A stretch of DNA of 64,000 nucleotides, taken from contig NZ_LMBW01000001.1 of assembly GCF_001439915.1 (NCBI RefSeq), forward strand, positions 339,319 to 403,318, given 5' to 3'. Position 1 is the first letter of the stretch, and the number at the start of each line of letters is the position of its first letter. Positions 36,288 to 47,143 of the stretch are shown piece by piece. A program made the position numbers and the translations under genes. Under the pieces are notes generated by a model. That model did not search any database. It worked only from the letters and a program-made list of their open reading frames with translations, and was not told where the DNA came from. This stretch comes from Fredinandcohnia humi. Its GTDB lineage: Bacteria; Bacillota; Bacilli; Bacillales; Bacillaceae_L.

Positions 36288-37306
36288 TTTCAACGAATGT
36301 AGAAAATAATGTCGATGCATCACAAAAAGATAGCGATATCATTCTTGAGCTTCAAGACGTAAAGAAATACTTTCCAATCAAGGCCGGTCTACTGCAACGA
36401 AATGTTGGAAACGTTAAGGCAGTTGACGGCATTAGCCTACAAATTAAAAAAGGTGAAACAATTGGACTAGTTGGAGAGTCTGGTTGCGGAAAATCAACAA
36501 CCGGAAGAACCATTATCCGATTGTACGAACCTACTGACGGAAAAATCATTTTTAAGGGTAAAGACATCACTCATATGTCGGAAAGTGAATTAAGGAAAAC
36601 TGTTCGAAGAGACATTCAAATGGTATTCCAGGATCCATTCGCAACCTTAAATCCAAGAAAGACGTTACGTTCGATTATTAAAGAACCATTAATCACTCAT
36701 AATTTATATACCGCAAAAGAACGAGAAGAAAAGGTAAAAGAGTTAATGGAGACTGTTGGATTGAATTCATCATTTATCAACAGGTACCCGCATGAATTCT
36801 CGGGTGGGCAGCGTCAAAGAATCGGGATTGCAAGAGCACTCGCATTAAATCCTGAGCTGATTATCGCTGACGAACCTGTATCGGCACTTGATGTGTCGAT
36901 TCAAGCGCAGGTTATCAACTTAATGGAAGATCTTCAAGAAGAATTTGGACTGACGTACATCTTTATCTCACATGACTTAAGTGTTGTAAGACATATAAGT
37001 GATAGAGTGGGAGTTATGTATTTAGGCAGAATGATGGAATTAGCAAATAAAGAAGATTTATATGCTGAACCACTTCATCCATACACACAAGCATTATTAT
37101 CTGCAGTACCTGTTCCGAAAAAATCAGGAGCGATTAAAAGAGAACGAATTGTACTTAAAGGAGAGCTTCCAAGCGCTTCAAATCCTCCAAGTGGATGTGT
37201 GTTCCACACAAGATGTCCGGCAGCAACTGATATTTGCCGCCAATTGGTGCCAGAATTTAAAGAAGTCAAAACAGGGCATTTTGTTGCATGTCACCTTTAC
37301 GAGTAA
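36284..37306 (+). CDS. Oligopeptide ABC transporter ATP-binding protein (AppF/OppF-like), cluster 2
   Basis: 340 residues. Walker [10 protein letters not shown], signature FSGGQRQR, Walker [13 protein letters not shown], and the four-Cys tail CVFHTRCPAATDIC ... ACHLYE. It starts with ATG overlapping the previous stop. Confidence 0.92.
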   Translation: MISTNVENNVDASQKDSDIILELQDVKKYFPIKAGLLQRNVGNVKAVDGISLQIKKGETIGLVGESGCGKSTTGRTIIRLYEPTDGKIIFKGKDITHMSESELRKTVRRDIQMVFQDPFATLNPRKTLRSIIKEPLITHNLYTAKEREEKVKELMETVGLNSSFINRYPHEFSGGQRQRIGIARALALNPELIIADEPVSALDVSIQAQVINLMEDLQEEFGLTYIFISHDLSVVRHISDRVGVMYLGRMMELANKEDLYAEPLHPYTQALLSAVPVPKKSGAIKRERIVLKGELPSASNPPSGCVFHTRCPAATDICRQLVPEFKEVKTGHFVACHLYE

Positions 37307-37421
37307 GGGTGGCTGCACAGAAAATATATAGATTCTTTGAAGGGAGGAGATGCAACCTAAGAGGAATCAATCCATGCAGTAAAAACTAAAAATTCTAACA
37401 AAATGATAGGGGGAAACAAAC

Positions 37422-39095
37422 GTGAAATTAAGAAAAAGCTTATGGCTATTTTTAGTCCTAACACTTGCAATGTCAATGTTCTTAGCAGCTTGTTCCGGTG
37501 GAGAAAAAGCTGGTACTGAGACACCAAAAGAAGAAAAGCCGAAAGAAGAAACACCAAAAGAAGAACCAAAAAACACTGACCCAGTTGATGGTGGGGATTT
37601 AATTGTTGGATCTGCTGGTGAACCAACATTATTTAACCCATATTTCTCAACTGATACTGCTTCAAGTGATATTGAAGGTTTCATTTACAATGCAATTGTA
37701 AAAACAAACAAAGATCTTGAAACTGAGAATGACCTAGCAGAAGATGTTCAAGTATCAGATGATAGTTTAGAATATACTGTCAAGTTAAGAGAAGATGTTA
37801 AGTGGCATGATGGCGAGCAAATGACTGCTGATGATTTAGTATTTGCTTATGAACTAATGAAAAACCCTGATGTAGTTTCTGAGCGTAAATCAAACTTTGA
37901 TAGCTTGGAAAAAATCGAAAAAATCGATGACTATACAGTAAAATTCACTTTAAATAAAATTGATGTAACTTTCTTGCCAACTACCTTAGGATCATATGGT
38001 CCACTACCTAAGCACATTTTAGGTGATGTAGACCCTGCTACAATTCATGAACATGAATTTAATACTAAAAATCCAATTGGTACTGGTCCATTCAAATTTG
38101 TTGAATGGAAAGACGGCGAGTATGTAAAGGTGGAAGCTAACGAGGACTATTTTGAAGGTCGTCCACACTTAAATTCAATCACTACACGCTATGTGGCAGA
38201 TGCCAACGCACTAGTAGCTGCATTACAAGCTGGTGAAATCGACATGTACAACGCAGTTCCTGGAACTGAAATTGATACTGTAAAAGCAATTGATGGAGTT
38301 AAAGTTGAGGAAGATTTAGCATTATCCTATACATTCCTTGCATTTAACCAACAGGATGAAAGATTCACAGACAAGCGTGTTCGTCAAGCATTCACTCACG
38401 CTGTTAACAAAGAAGCAATCGTATCAAGCATTATGAATGGTGCTGGTCAACCTGCTGATGCTCCTGACAGCCCATTAATGTGGACATACAATGATGATGT
38501 TCCAAAATTTGAATATGATTTAGAAAAAGCAAAAGCATTACTTAAAGAAGCTGGATGGGAAGATACAAACGGTAACGGTATCTTAGATAAAGATGGAAAA
38601 GAATTATCTTTCAAAATCAAAACGAACCAAGGTAACAAAGTTCGTGAAGATATTGCTGTAGTTTTGGAACAACAATTTAAAGAAATTGGTGTTGAAGCAA
38701 AACCAGAAATCATTGAATGGTCTGCTTTCATTAAGCAAGTTACTGCGCCTAACTGGGACTATGAAGCAATGATCTTAGGTTGGTCATTATCAACTTTCCC
38801 TGACCAATTTGACATTTTCCATTCAAGTCAAGCTGAAGAAGGCTTAAACATGAACTGGTACAGCAATCCAGAAGCGGATAAGTTAATGGAAGAAGCAAGA
38901 CAAACAACTGACATTGAGAAGTACAAAGCAATTCACAAAGATCTATATCAAATTCTTGTTGATGATCAAGCTTACACATTCTTGTATTACCCAATTGAAT
39001 TCCGTGCAATGCCGGAAGAATTACAAGGTTATGAATTCCATTCAAAATCAGCATTCTATAATGCTCACAAATGGTGGTTACAACCTGCAAACTAA
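37422..39095 (+). CDS. Peptide-binding lipoprotein, cluster 2
   Basis: 557 residues. Lipobox FLAAC-S, then a low-complexity linker of repeated PKEE units (about 33-52) that tethers the domain to the membrane, and a family 5 solute-binding domain (VKWHDGEQMTADDLVFAYEL, VRQAFTHAVNKEAI). GTG-type or ATG start around 37422 follows AGGGGGAAA. It differs clearly from the cluster 1 protein, so the clusters probably take different peptides. Confidence 0.92.
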   Translation: MKLRKSLWLFLVLTLAMSMFLAACSGGEKAGTETPKEEKPKEETPKEEPKNTDPVDGGDLIVGSAGEPTLFNPYFSTDTASSDIEGFIYNAIVKTNKDLETENDLAEDVQVSDDSLEYTVKLREDVKWHDGEQMTADDLVFAYELMKNPDVVSERKSNFDSLEKIEKIDDYTVKFTLNKIDVTFLPTTLGSYGPLPKHILGDVDPATIHEHEFNTKNPIGTGPFKFVEWKDGEYVKVEANEDYFEGRPHLNSITTRYVADANALVAALQAGEIDMYNAVPGTEIDTVKAIDGVKVEEDLALSYTFLAFNQQDERFTDKRVRQAFTHAVNKEAIVSSIMNGAGQPADAPDSPLMWTYNDDVPKFEYDLEKAKALLKEAGWEDTNGNGILDKDGKELSFKIKTNQGNKVREDIAVVLEQQFKEIGVEAKPEIIEWSAFIKQVTAPNWDYEAMILGWSLSTFPDQFDIFHSSQAEEGLNMNWYSNPEADKLMEEARQTTDIEKYKAIHKDLYQILVDDQAYTFLYYPIEFRAMPEELQGYEFHSKSAFYNAHKWWLQPAN

Positions 39096-39121
39096 TAATT
39101 ACAAACAATCATGATAGTTGC

Positions 39122-39158
39122 AGAGGGAAGGGTAAAGTTTCCCTTCCCTCTTTTTTTT
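39122..39158 (+). terminator. Terminator between the binding protein and permease genes of cluster 2
   Basis: AGAGGGAAGGG-TAAAGTTT-CCCTTCCCTCT followed by eight T, an 11-bp perfect stem. It is the strongest of the three such intra-operon hairpins. Confidence 0.88.
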
Positions 39159-39235
39159 GGATACCGAAAATTCCTGGATATACGTATCTAGATCAAACAT
39201 ATACGAATTTATTAAATTGTGAAGGAGAAATAGCT

Positions 39236-40186
39236 ATGGTATCTTATATCATCCGTCGAACATTAATGGCTATTCCCCTATTATTAGGAATTACCATCAT
39301 TTCATTTGCTATTATGCATATGGCTCCAGGTGACCCAACTGCACTAATGATGGATCCTAATATTAGTAAAGCAGATCGCGAAATCATTATGGAGAAATAT
39401 GGACTTAATGACCCCATCCATATTCAATATTTAAAATGGGTAGGAAATATGGCTCAAGGTGATTTTGGAAATTCCATTATTAATAAAGGTCGGGATGTAT
39501 CTGAATTAATTTGGAATCGACTTCCAAACACCCTGTTGTTAATGGGAGTATCCACATTATTAGCAATCGTCATAGCGGTACCATTTGGAGTTATTTCGGC
39601 AGTACGTCCATATTCTAAAATTGACTATACAGTAACAGTCACATCATTTTTAGGAGTGGCTACTCCAAATTTTTGGTTTGGTTTAATATTAATTATGATT
39701 TTCTCTGTTCATTTACATTGGTTCCCCGCTGCGGGTACTCAAACTCTAAATGCTCCGTTTAGCATTTGGGATCGTATTCATCATCTAATCTTACCAGCGT
39801 TCGTTTTAGCAACAGCAGATATGGCGAGTTTAACCAGATATACACGATCAAGTATGATCGAGGTTGTTAACCAAGACTATATGAGAACGGCAAGGGCAAA
39901 AGGCTTTAGAGAAGGAAAGGTCATCATGAAACACGGTTTACGTAACGGATTAATCCCGGTTATTACAATATTTGGATTGATGATACCTAGCTTTATTGGA
40001 GGTTCTGTTATTGTTGAATCCGTATTTGGTTGGCCAGGACTTGGAAAATTATTCGTTGATTCTGCCTTCCAACGTGACTATCCGATTGTTATGGCAATAA
40101 CAGTTATTTCCTCTGTATTAGTAGTAATAGGAAATCTTATAGCCGATATTCTGTACGCTATCTTTGATCCGAGAATTGAATACTAG
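39236..40186 (+). CDS. Peptide permease (AppB/OppB-like), cluster 2
   Basis: 316 residues, starting at ATG 39236 behind AAGGAGAAATAGCT (the longer open frame from 39071 crosses the terminator and is not used). Six helices, coupling motif MRTARAKGFREGKVIMKHGL, then FGWPGLGKLFVDS and DPRIEY. Confidence 0.93.
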   Translation: MVSYIIRRTLMAIPLLLGITIISFAIMHMAPGDPTALMMDPNISKADREIIMEKYGLNDPIHIQYLKWVGNMAQGDFGNSIINKGRDVSELIWNRLPNTLLLMGVSTLLAIVIAVPFGVISAVRPYSKIDYTVTVTSFLGVATPNFWFGLILIMIFSVHLHWFPAAGTQTLNAPFSIWDRIHHLILPAFVLATADMASLTRYTRSSMIEVVNQDYMRTARAKGFREGKVIMKHGLRNGLIPVITIFGLMIPSFIGGSVIVESVFGWPGLGKLFVDSAFQRDYPIVMAITVISSVLVVIGNLIADILYAIFDPRIEY

Positions 40187-40201
40187 AAGGGGGGAATAAG
40201 G

Positions 40202-41110
40202 ATGGCACAGCCTAATTTAGCACCAGGAAACGAAATAGAACTTCAAGGGTTAAGCAAAAAAGCAGACACAATGACGAAAATAATCATTCGTAAATTCTTT
40301 AAGAATAAACTTGCAGTCATTGGCGCTGTACTCTTAATCCTCATCATATCAGCAGCATTATTAGCACCATATTTAACACCTTATCATCCCGATAAGCAGG
40401 ATTTGTTTAAACGATTAGCAGATCCTAGTAAGGAACATCTACTAGGTACAGATACATTTGGACGTGATCTATTAACCCGATTATTGTATGGAGCAAGAAT
40501 ATCATTATTGGTAGGGTTTGCTTCAGTTGCTGGGGCAATTACGATTGGAACAGCACTTGGTGCAATAGCGGGATATTTTGGTGGTATCGTTGATGCAATG
40601 ATCATGAGATTTGTCGATATCATGCTTTCTATTCCACAAATCTTCTTGTTGATAACACTTGTAACAATTTTTGAACCGGGTGTAGATAAGTTGATTCTTA
40701 TTTTCGCGCTTACTGGATGGACGACAACAGCAAGACTTGTTCGTGGTGAATTCTTATCCTTACGTGGTCGTGAATTTGTATTAGCTTCAAAAACAGTTGG
40801 GACAAGGAGTTTTACGATTATCTTTAGAGAGATTCTTCCGAATGCGATGGGTCCAATTATTGTTGCTGCAACCCTTAATGTTGGGGGAGTTATCTTAGCA
40901 GAATCAGCACTCAGTTACCTTGGTTTGGGTGTAATGCCGCCAACGCCAAGTTGGGGGAATATGCTAACAGGGGCGCAAAGTATAACAATCATGCTTAACC
41001 AGTGGTGGGTACCAACAGCTCCAGGATTAATGATTTTAATTACAGTACTAAGCTTCAACTTTGTGGGTGACGGTCTTCGTGATGCCCTTGATCCAAAAAT
41101 AAATGAGTAA
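40202..41110 (+). CDS. Peptide permease (AppC/OppC-like), cluster 2
   Basis: 302 residues. [20 protein letters not shown], coupling loop [19 protein letters not shown] and [19 protein letters not shown] are typical. Last gene of cluster 2, ended by a terminator at its stop. Confidence 0.93.
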   Translation: MAQPNLAPGNEIELQGLSKKADTMTKIIIRKFFKNKLAVIGAVLLILIISAALLAPYLTPYHPDKQDLFKRLADPSKEHLLGTDTFGRDLLTRLLYGARISLLVGFASVAGAITIGTALGAIAGYFGGIVDAMIMRFVDIMLSIPQIFLLITLVTIFEPGVDKLILIFALTGWTTTARLVRGEFLSLRGREFVLASKTVGTRSFTIIFREILPNAMGPIIVAATLNVGGVILAESALSYLGLGVMPPTPSWGNMLTGAQSITIMLNQWWVPTAPGLMILITVLSFNFVGDGLRDALDPKINE

Positions 41111-41140
41111 AAAGCCAAGGTGCCTTCTTGGCTTTTTTTT
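41109..41140 (+). terminator. Terminator after cluster 2
   Basis: AAAAGCCAAG-GTGCCTT-CTTGGCTTTT with a T run. Confidence 0.88.
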
Positions 41141-41299
41141 GACCATTTTTAGTTTTGGTCATTTTTTTAAAGCTAAGGCATTGGGCTAAAAGGAATAATG
41201 CATATAAGTATTTTCTAACAATACAAGAATATTTTGGAATAAAGTTTCCTCCTTCTGCCTATACTGTTGACAAACGCACTTTGAAGTGAGGGGTAATAA

Positions 41300-42049
41300 A
41301 TGTTGTTTCTTCATGATATTTGGGTAAATTGGTTTGAAGGTGAAGAAAATGGTTACAACGTTTGCCACTTCCATGAATGGCGCAAGGAAGATAGTGTTGA
41401 ACTGTTAGACCAGGTACCTTTACTAAAAATTGAGTCTCCATTGTTTAACTACATTGAGAATGATTTAATGGAACTGCCACAGCAACTTCTAATGGATATT
41501 TACCAAAAAGCGTATGTTCGTAAAAATCATGAACGAATTCAGCAAGATTATTGTTTTGTTGTGACAGACGGACAAGGAATTATTGCGATAGACACAATAG
41601 GCTATAACATCCCGATTAGAAAAAGTCGACTAATTCCTCGCCAGGAACAACTCGTTTATGAAATGGTAAATGGCCATGAAGCGATTCCTTACACCTTTGA
41701 TAGGAAGAATAGCACAAAGGATAAGGAATATCATATTTTATCTCCATCACCTATTGAAATGGCAGGCTTAACCCGTAAGGAAAGGCAGCTAAAGCAGCTC
41801 TTGTTTATGGCGTTAGATCAGTTAGGATCAACGCAAAATGTGGCAGAAATCAGGTATTGGTATACGGAGTGGAATCCTTCAAGGTACCAAGAAATTCAAG
41901 ACATGCACTTTGAAGAAGTATGGCAAAACCTCTATGAAGAAACTAGAAACGGTTGGACAGGCAAACATGTTCAACTATGTGAAAACCTAATTAAGGGCCA
42001 GCCGTTTTTTGAAAAACTATGGGAAATTGAACATGAATCTAAGGTCTAA
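41300..42049 (+). CDS. yjbA: YjbA family (UPF0736) protein
   Basis: 249 residues, matching YjbA in size, in its start [20 protein letters not shown] and in its place between app and trpS. Soluble; function unknown. Convergent with trpS across a shared terminator. Confidence 0.9.
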   Translation: MLFLHDIWVNWFEGEENGYNVCHFHEWRKEDSVELLDQVPLLKIESPLFNYIENDLMELPQQLLMDIYQKAYVRKNHERIQQDYCFVVTDGQGIIAIDTIGYNIPIRKSRLIPRQEQLVYEMVNGHEAIPYTFDRKNSTKDKEYHILSPSPIEMAGLTRKERQLKQLLFMALDQLGSTQNVAEIRYWYTEWNPSRYQEIQDMHFEEVWQNLYEETRNGWTGKHVQLCENLIKGQPFFEKLWEIEHESKV

Positions 42050-42082
42050 AAAAAGGATTTGTTTTCGAACAAATCCTTTTTT
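42048..42082. terminator. Bidirectional terminator between yjbA and trpS
   Basis: A-run, GGATTTGTT-TTCG-AACAAATCC, T-run. Just right of it, TGTCCAGCTTTAGTGCC (42091-42107) looks like a truncated start of a family II repeat. Confidence 0.88.
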
Positions 42083-42107
42083 CTATTTCAATGTCCAGCT
42101 TTAGTGC

Positions 42108-43112
<1,005 letters not shown>

Positions 43113-43114
43113 TT

Positions 43115-43400
43115 AGTTTAAGACAAAATAAAAAACCATCCGCACCTAACAAATTAATGTTAGGGACGAATGGTTACCGCGTTGCCACCCTAGTTATTTT
43201 ACCCGAAATGTGAGTAAAATCTCTCGTATCCTTGTAACGTAAGGAATCGTCTATAGCCTACTTCATTTTTCAGCAAAGATGCTCGAAAGTCCATTCCATA
43301 TGTTCCATTGCCTGTTCACACCAACCACAGGCTCTCTGCAAGAGGAAATCCTCCAATGGTAATCATATGTACTACTCTTCTTCATCGCGCATTATTCATA
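43115..43400 (-). promoter_or_regulatory. T-box riboswitch of trpS
   Basis: On the minus strand the conserved T-box AGGGTGGCAACGCGG occupies 43177-43191. Next is a long terminator AACCATTCGTCCCTAAC / GTTAGGTGCGGATGGTT (43130-43175) with a T run before the trpS start. Upstream stem I elements include a UGG candidate specifier codon (complement of 43291-43293, in GAATGGACTTTC). The specifier agrees with the Trp synthetase it controls. Confidence 0.92.
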
Positions 43401-43546
43401 TTATTTTTATTATATTCTTTTCAAACCAAATTGCAAGTATTGATGCTAAAAATAAATGGGAAACATAGGAAGCACCGCGCATAAGAAATTACGTTTTGAA
43501 ACAACATAAGTAGCGTATATCTTTACATATTTAGGAGGTAATTTAT

Positions 43547-45184
43547 TTGAAAAAAATATCGTGGCTATTAAGCATTCTTTTTAGTTGTGCTCTCGTACTT
43601 TCAGCCTGTGGGACATTCAATAATAAAAATGAAAAAGGAGGAGGGGCAGAGGGGGAAGGAGCAAAGCAAGATCTAAGAATCAATATAAGCTCTGAACCCC
43701 CAACATTACACCCAGGCTTAGCAACTGACGCAACCTCAGGGGTAGTACTCAACCATGCTTTTGAAGGGTTAACTCGAATCACCAAAAATGGAGAACCTGA
43801 AGAAGCAATGGCCGAAAAAATTGACGTATCTGACGATGGAAAAACCTATACATTTACAATTCGCGATGCAAAATGGTCAAATGGCGACCCTGTGACCGCT
43901 CACGACTTTGAATTTGCTTGGAAATGGGTATTGGTTCCTGCAAATCAGTCGGACTATGCCTCACAAATATACAACTATATTGAAGGGGCAAAAAACGCGT
44001 ACAACACTCCAGATATTTCAATCGATAAAATGGAAAACGTAGGTATTAAGGCGATTGACGATAAAACACTGGAGGTTAAATTAGTCAATCCAACCGCTTA
44101 TTTCTTAGAATTAACAGCGTTTTATACGTATTTCCCCGTAAATAGTAAGATTGCAAAGGATAATCCTGATTGGGCAAATCGGGTTGACGAATCTTATGTG
44201 TCAAATGGTCCGTTTGTCATTGCCGATAAGTCAGCAACTATTACTCTTAATAAGAATAAAGACTATTGGGATGCCGATTCCGTTAAGTTAAATAAAATCA
44301 TCATGGACATGATTAATGATCCAAGTACTGAATACCAAAGTTTCAAAAAAGGAGAGTTAGATTGGGCTGGTGCGCCAATGTCAGCATTGCCGACAGATGT
44401 AATTCCTACTTTGGAAAAAGAAGGAACACTCCAAAAAAGCACAATTGCCGGAACGTATTGGTATAAGTTCAATATTAATAAAGAGCCGTTCCAAAATGAA
44501 AATCTTCGTAAAGCATTTGCTTATGCGATCAATCGAAAAGCAATCGTAGAAAATGTTGCCCTAGGTGGGCAAATTCCAGCAATGGCTTTAGTTCCTACGA
44601 CAATCCTTAAGGAAAATGAGAAAGGTTATTTCAAGGATAATGATATAGCGGCTGCAAAGGAGCATTTACAAAAAGCCTTAGATGAGCTTGGATTAACGAA
44701 TGCTTCAGAGCTTCCCCCAATTGCTCTTTCCTATAATACATCTGAAGGGCACCAAAAAATTGCCCAAGCGGTCCAGGATATGTGGAGAAAGGAATTAGGT
44801 GTTGAAGTCACCCTCAATAATGCGGAATGGAACGTGTACCTTGATAATATTGATCAGGGAAATTTCCAAATCGGGCGTGCGGGTTGGTTAGCTGATTTCA
44901 ATGACCCTGTAAACTTCCTCGAAATTTTTACAGAGCCAGCTGGAAATAATGATACAGGTTGGACAAGTGAAACCTATAATAACCTTCTTGCACAAGCGGC
45001 TGTTGAAACAGACAAGGACAAGCGTCTTGATCTTCTAAAGGAAGCGGAGCAAGTAATAATTGGTGAAATGCCAATCTCACCAATCTATTTCTATACAAAT
45101 AACTGGGTTCAAAATGAGAATCTAAAAGGCGTTGTTATTTCACCATTGGGAGATGCGCAGTTTAAGTGGGCTTATTTTGAGTAA
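43547..45184 (+). CDS. oppA: Oligopeptide-binding lipoprotein OppA
   Basis: 545 residues. Signal peptide with lipobox VLSAC-G, Gly/Glu-rich linker and family 5 binding domain (LRINISSEPPTLHPGLATD, RKAFAYAINRKAIVENV). Start TTG 43547 behind TTAGGAGGT. First gene of an A-B-C-D-F operon, the opp order. In B. subtilis this system imports nutrient and signalling peptides for competence and sporulation. Confidence 0.95.
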   Translation: MKKISWLLSILFSCALVLSACGTFNNKNEKGGGAEGEGAKQDLRINISSEPPTLHPGLATDATSGVVLNHAFEGLTRITKNGEPEEAMAEKIDVSDDGKTYTFTIRDAKWSNGDPVTAHDFEFAWKWVLVPANQSDYASQIYNYIEGAKNAYNTPDISIDKMENVGIKAIDDKTLEVKLVNPTAYFLELTAFYTYFPVNSKIAKDNPDWANRVDESYVSNGPFVIADKSATITLNKNKDYWDADSVKLNKIIMDMINDPSTEYQSFKKGELDWAGAPMSALPTDVIPTLEKEGTLQKSTIAGTYWYKFNINKEPFQNENLRKAFAYAINRKAIVENVALGGQIPAMALVPTTILKENEKGYFKDNDIAAAKEHLQKALDELGLTNASELPPIALSYNTSEGHQKIAQAVQDMWRKELGVEVTLNNAEWNVYLDNIDQGNFQIGRAGWLADFNDPVNFLEIFTEPAGNNDTGWTSETYNNLLAQAAVETDKDKRLDLLKEAEQVIIGEMPISPIYFYTNNWVQNENLKGVVISPLGDAQFKWAYFE

Positions 45185-45201
45185 AGGAAATAAGCAACAT
45201 T

Positions 45202-45237
45202 GTAAGGTATATAGTCGACCTATATACCTTACTTTTT
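45202..45237 (+). terminator. Terminator-like hairpin between oppA and oppB
   Basis: GTAAGGTATATAG-TCGAC-CTATATACCTTAC, 13-bp perfect stem and T5. Placed like the hairpins after the binding protein genes of the other two clusters. Confidence 0.82.
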
Positions 45238-45274
45238 GAAATACCTATGTGATTAGTAAGGGGAGGTGTATAAA

Positions 45275-46210
45275 GTGGCAAAATATATAATTAAGAGATT
45301 AATCTATATGGTGATATCGCTCATCTTGATTGTAACCGCCACATTTTTTTTAATGCAAGCGGCTCCAGGAGGTCCATTTACAAAGGAGAAGGAGGTTCCT
45401 CCAGAAATTGAAGCGGCTCTAAATGCCCATTATGGATTAGACCAACCACTATATAAACAGTATTTTAACTATTTATCTGATGTGGCAAGATGGGATTTTG
45501 GTCCTTCCTTCAAATATAAAGCAATGACCGTTAATGAAATCATCAATAATGGATTTCCGATTTCCTTTTTCTTAGGGATTGAGGCCATTTTAATGGCTAT
45601 TGCAATTGGTGTTATTTTAGGTGTGATTGCTGCACTATATCATAATAGATGGCAAGATTATTCAGCCATGATAGTTGCGGTATTAGGGATTTCGGTTCCA
45701 AGCTTTATTTTAGCAACGGTATTACAATATGTATTCGCGATAAAGCTAGACCTTTTTCCTGTTGCGAGATGGGAATCATTTATGCATACCATTTTACCAG
45801 CCATTGCACTAGCGGCCTCGCCGATGGCCTTTATCGCACGATTAACACGTTCCAGTATGCTTGAGGTATTAAGCAATGATTACATAAAAACAGCGCGTGC
45901 TAAAGGACTAGCTCAATGGACAATCACTATTAAGCATACGATACGTAATGCGATGCTTCCTGTTGTCTCGTATATGGGTCCATTAACAGCAGGAATTTTA
46001 ACGGGCAGCTTTGTTATTGAAAAAATCTTTGGAATACCTGGATTAGGGGACGAATTTGTTACAAGTATCACAAACCGTGATTACACGGTAATCATGGGAG
46101 TCACCGTCTTTTATAGTATCTTACTCTTGGTTTCTGTTCTCCTTGTCGATATTTTGTACGGCTTTATTGATCCTCGCATCAAGCTATCTGGGGCGAAGAA
46201 AGGAGAGTAA
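45275..46210 (+). CDS. oppB: Oligopeptide permease OppB
   Basis: 311 residues, six helices. Motifs: MQAAPGGPF, coupling stretch [31 protein letters not shown] and [10 protein letters not shown] 45275 is preferred; GTG 45266 lies within the GGGGAGGTG ribosome binding site. Confidence 0.94.
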   Translation: MAKYIIKRLIYMVISLILIVTATFFLMQAAPGGPFTKEKEVPPEIEAALNAHYGLDQPLYKQYFNYLSDVARWDFGPSFKYKAMTVNEIINNGFPISFFLGIEAILMAIAIGVILGVIAALYHNRWQDYSAMIVAVLGISVPSFILATVLQYVFAIKLDLFPVARWESFMHTILPAIALAASPMAFIARLTRSSMLEVLSNDYIKTARAKGLAQWTITIKHTIRNAMLPVVSYMGPLTAGILTGSFVIEKIFGIPGLGDEFVTSITNRDYTVIMGVTVFYSILLLVSVLLVDILYGFIDPRIKLSGAKKGE

Positions 46211-46213
46211 CAT

Positions 46214-47131
46214 ATGGAGAATATTCCAAAGGAATTGTTTACACCTGCCACCATAAATGAAAATGAAGCTGAAAAAATTTCAAAACCAAGCTTGTCATTT
46301 TGGAAGGATGTCACGTCTAGATTTAAGAAAAATAAACTTTCATTAGTAGGTGTCGTTCTATTAATATTATTACTAATCATGGCAATTTTTGGTCCGATGA
46401 TGAATGAATTTGATTATCGAACAACTGACCTAAAACATGCCAATGAAGTGCCATCTAGTGTGCATTGGTTTGGAACAGATGAATTGGGAAGGGATGTTTT
46501 TACAAGGACGTGGGAAGGAGCAAGAATCTCGTTATTTATTGGACTAGCAGCTGCAGTTATCGACCTTGTTATCGGGGTTTTATGGGGCGGTATATCTGGC
46601 TATATGGGCGGAAAAGTCGATGAATTTATGATGAGAGTAGCAGACATTTTTTATGGTGTTCCCTATTTGCTATTAGTTATTTTACTTATGGTTATTCTTG
46701 AACAAGGGTTAGGTACAATGATTATCGCCATGACGATTACAGGATGGATCAATATGGCGCGGATTGTTAGAGGACAAGTTCTACAATTAAAGTATCAAGA
46801 ATATGTTCTGGCTGCTCAAACACTAGGAGCAGATGTTAAGCGGATTATGTTTAAGCATTTGATTCCAAATTCCATGGGTCCGATTTTAGTAACAATGACG
46901 TTAACGATTCCCAATGCGATCTTTACCGAATCCTTTCTAAGTTATCTTGGATTAGGTGTACAGGTTCCACTCGCCAGCTGGGGAACAATGGCTTCGGAAG
47001 GTTTGCCGGCTTTTGAATATTATCCGTGGCGTTTGTTCTTTCCCGCTACTTTAATCTGTATCACCATCTTTGCTTTTAACGTAATAGGCGATGGAATGCG
47101 AGACGCATTAGACCCAAGGCTGCGCAAGTAA
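46214..47131 (+). CDS. oppC: Oligopeptide permease OppC
   Basis: 305 residues. FGTDELGRDVFTRTWEGARI, coupling loop AQTLGADVKRIMFKHLIPN and [19 protein letters not shown]. Four bp behind oppB, with AGGAGAGTAAC as ribosome binding site. Confidence 0.94.
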   Translation: MENIPKELFTPATINENEAEKISKPSLSFWKDVTSRFKKNKLSLVGVVLLILLLIMAIFGPMMNEFDYRTTDLKHANEVPSSVHWFGTDELGRDVFTRTWEGARISLFIGLAAAVIDLVIGVLWGGISGYMGGKVDEFMMRVADIFYGVPYLLLVILLMVILEQGLGTMIIAMTITGWINMARIVRGQVLQLKYQEYVLAAQTLGADVKRIMFKHLIPNSMGPILVTMTLTIPNAIFTESFLSYLGLGVQVPLASWGTMASEGLPAFEYYPWRLFFPATLICITIFAFNVIGDGMRDALDPRLRK

Positions 47132-47143
47132 GGGAGTGAGTAA

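Noticed and set aside
36986-37331. Rightward open frame of 89 codons overlapping the cluster 2 OppF-like gene
   Set aside because: Out-of-frame shadow of the ATPase gene's C-terminus with no homology or ribosome binding site.
39071-39235. N-terminal extension of the cluster 2 OppB-like permease
   Set aside because: The extension overlaps the preceding gene end and crosses a strong terminator; ATG 39236 with AAGGAGAAA matches the family start.
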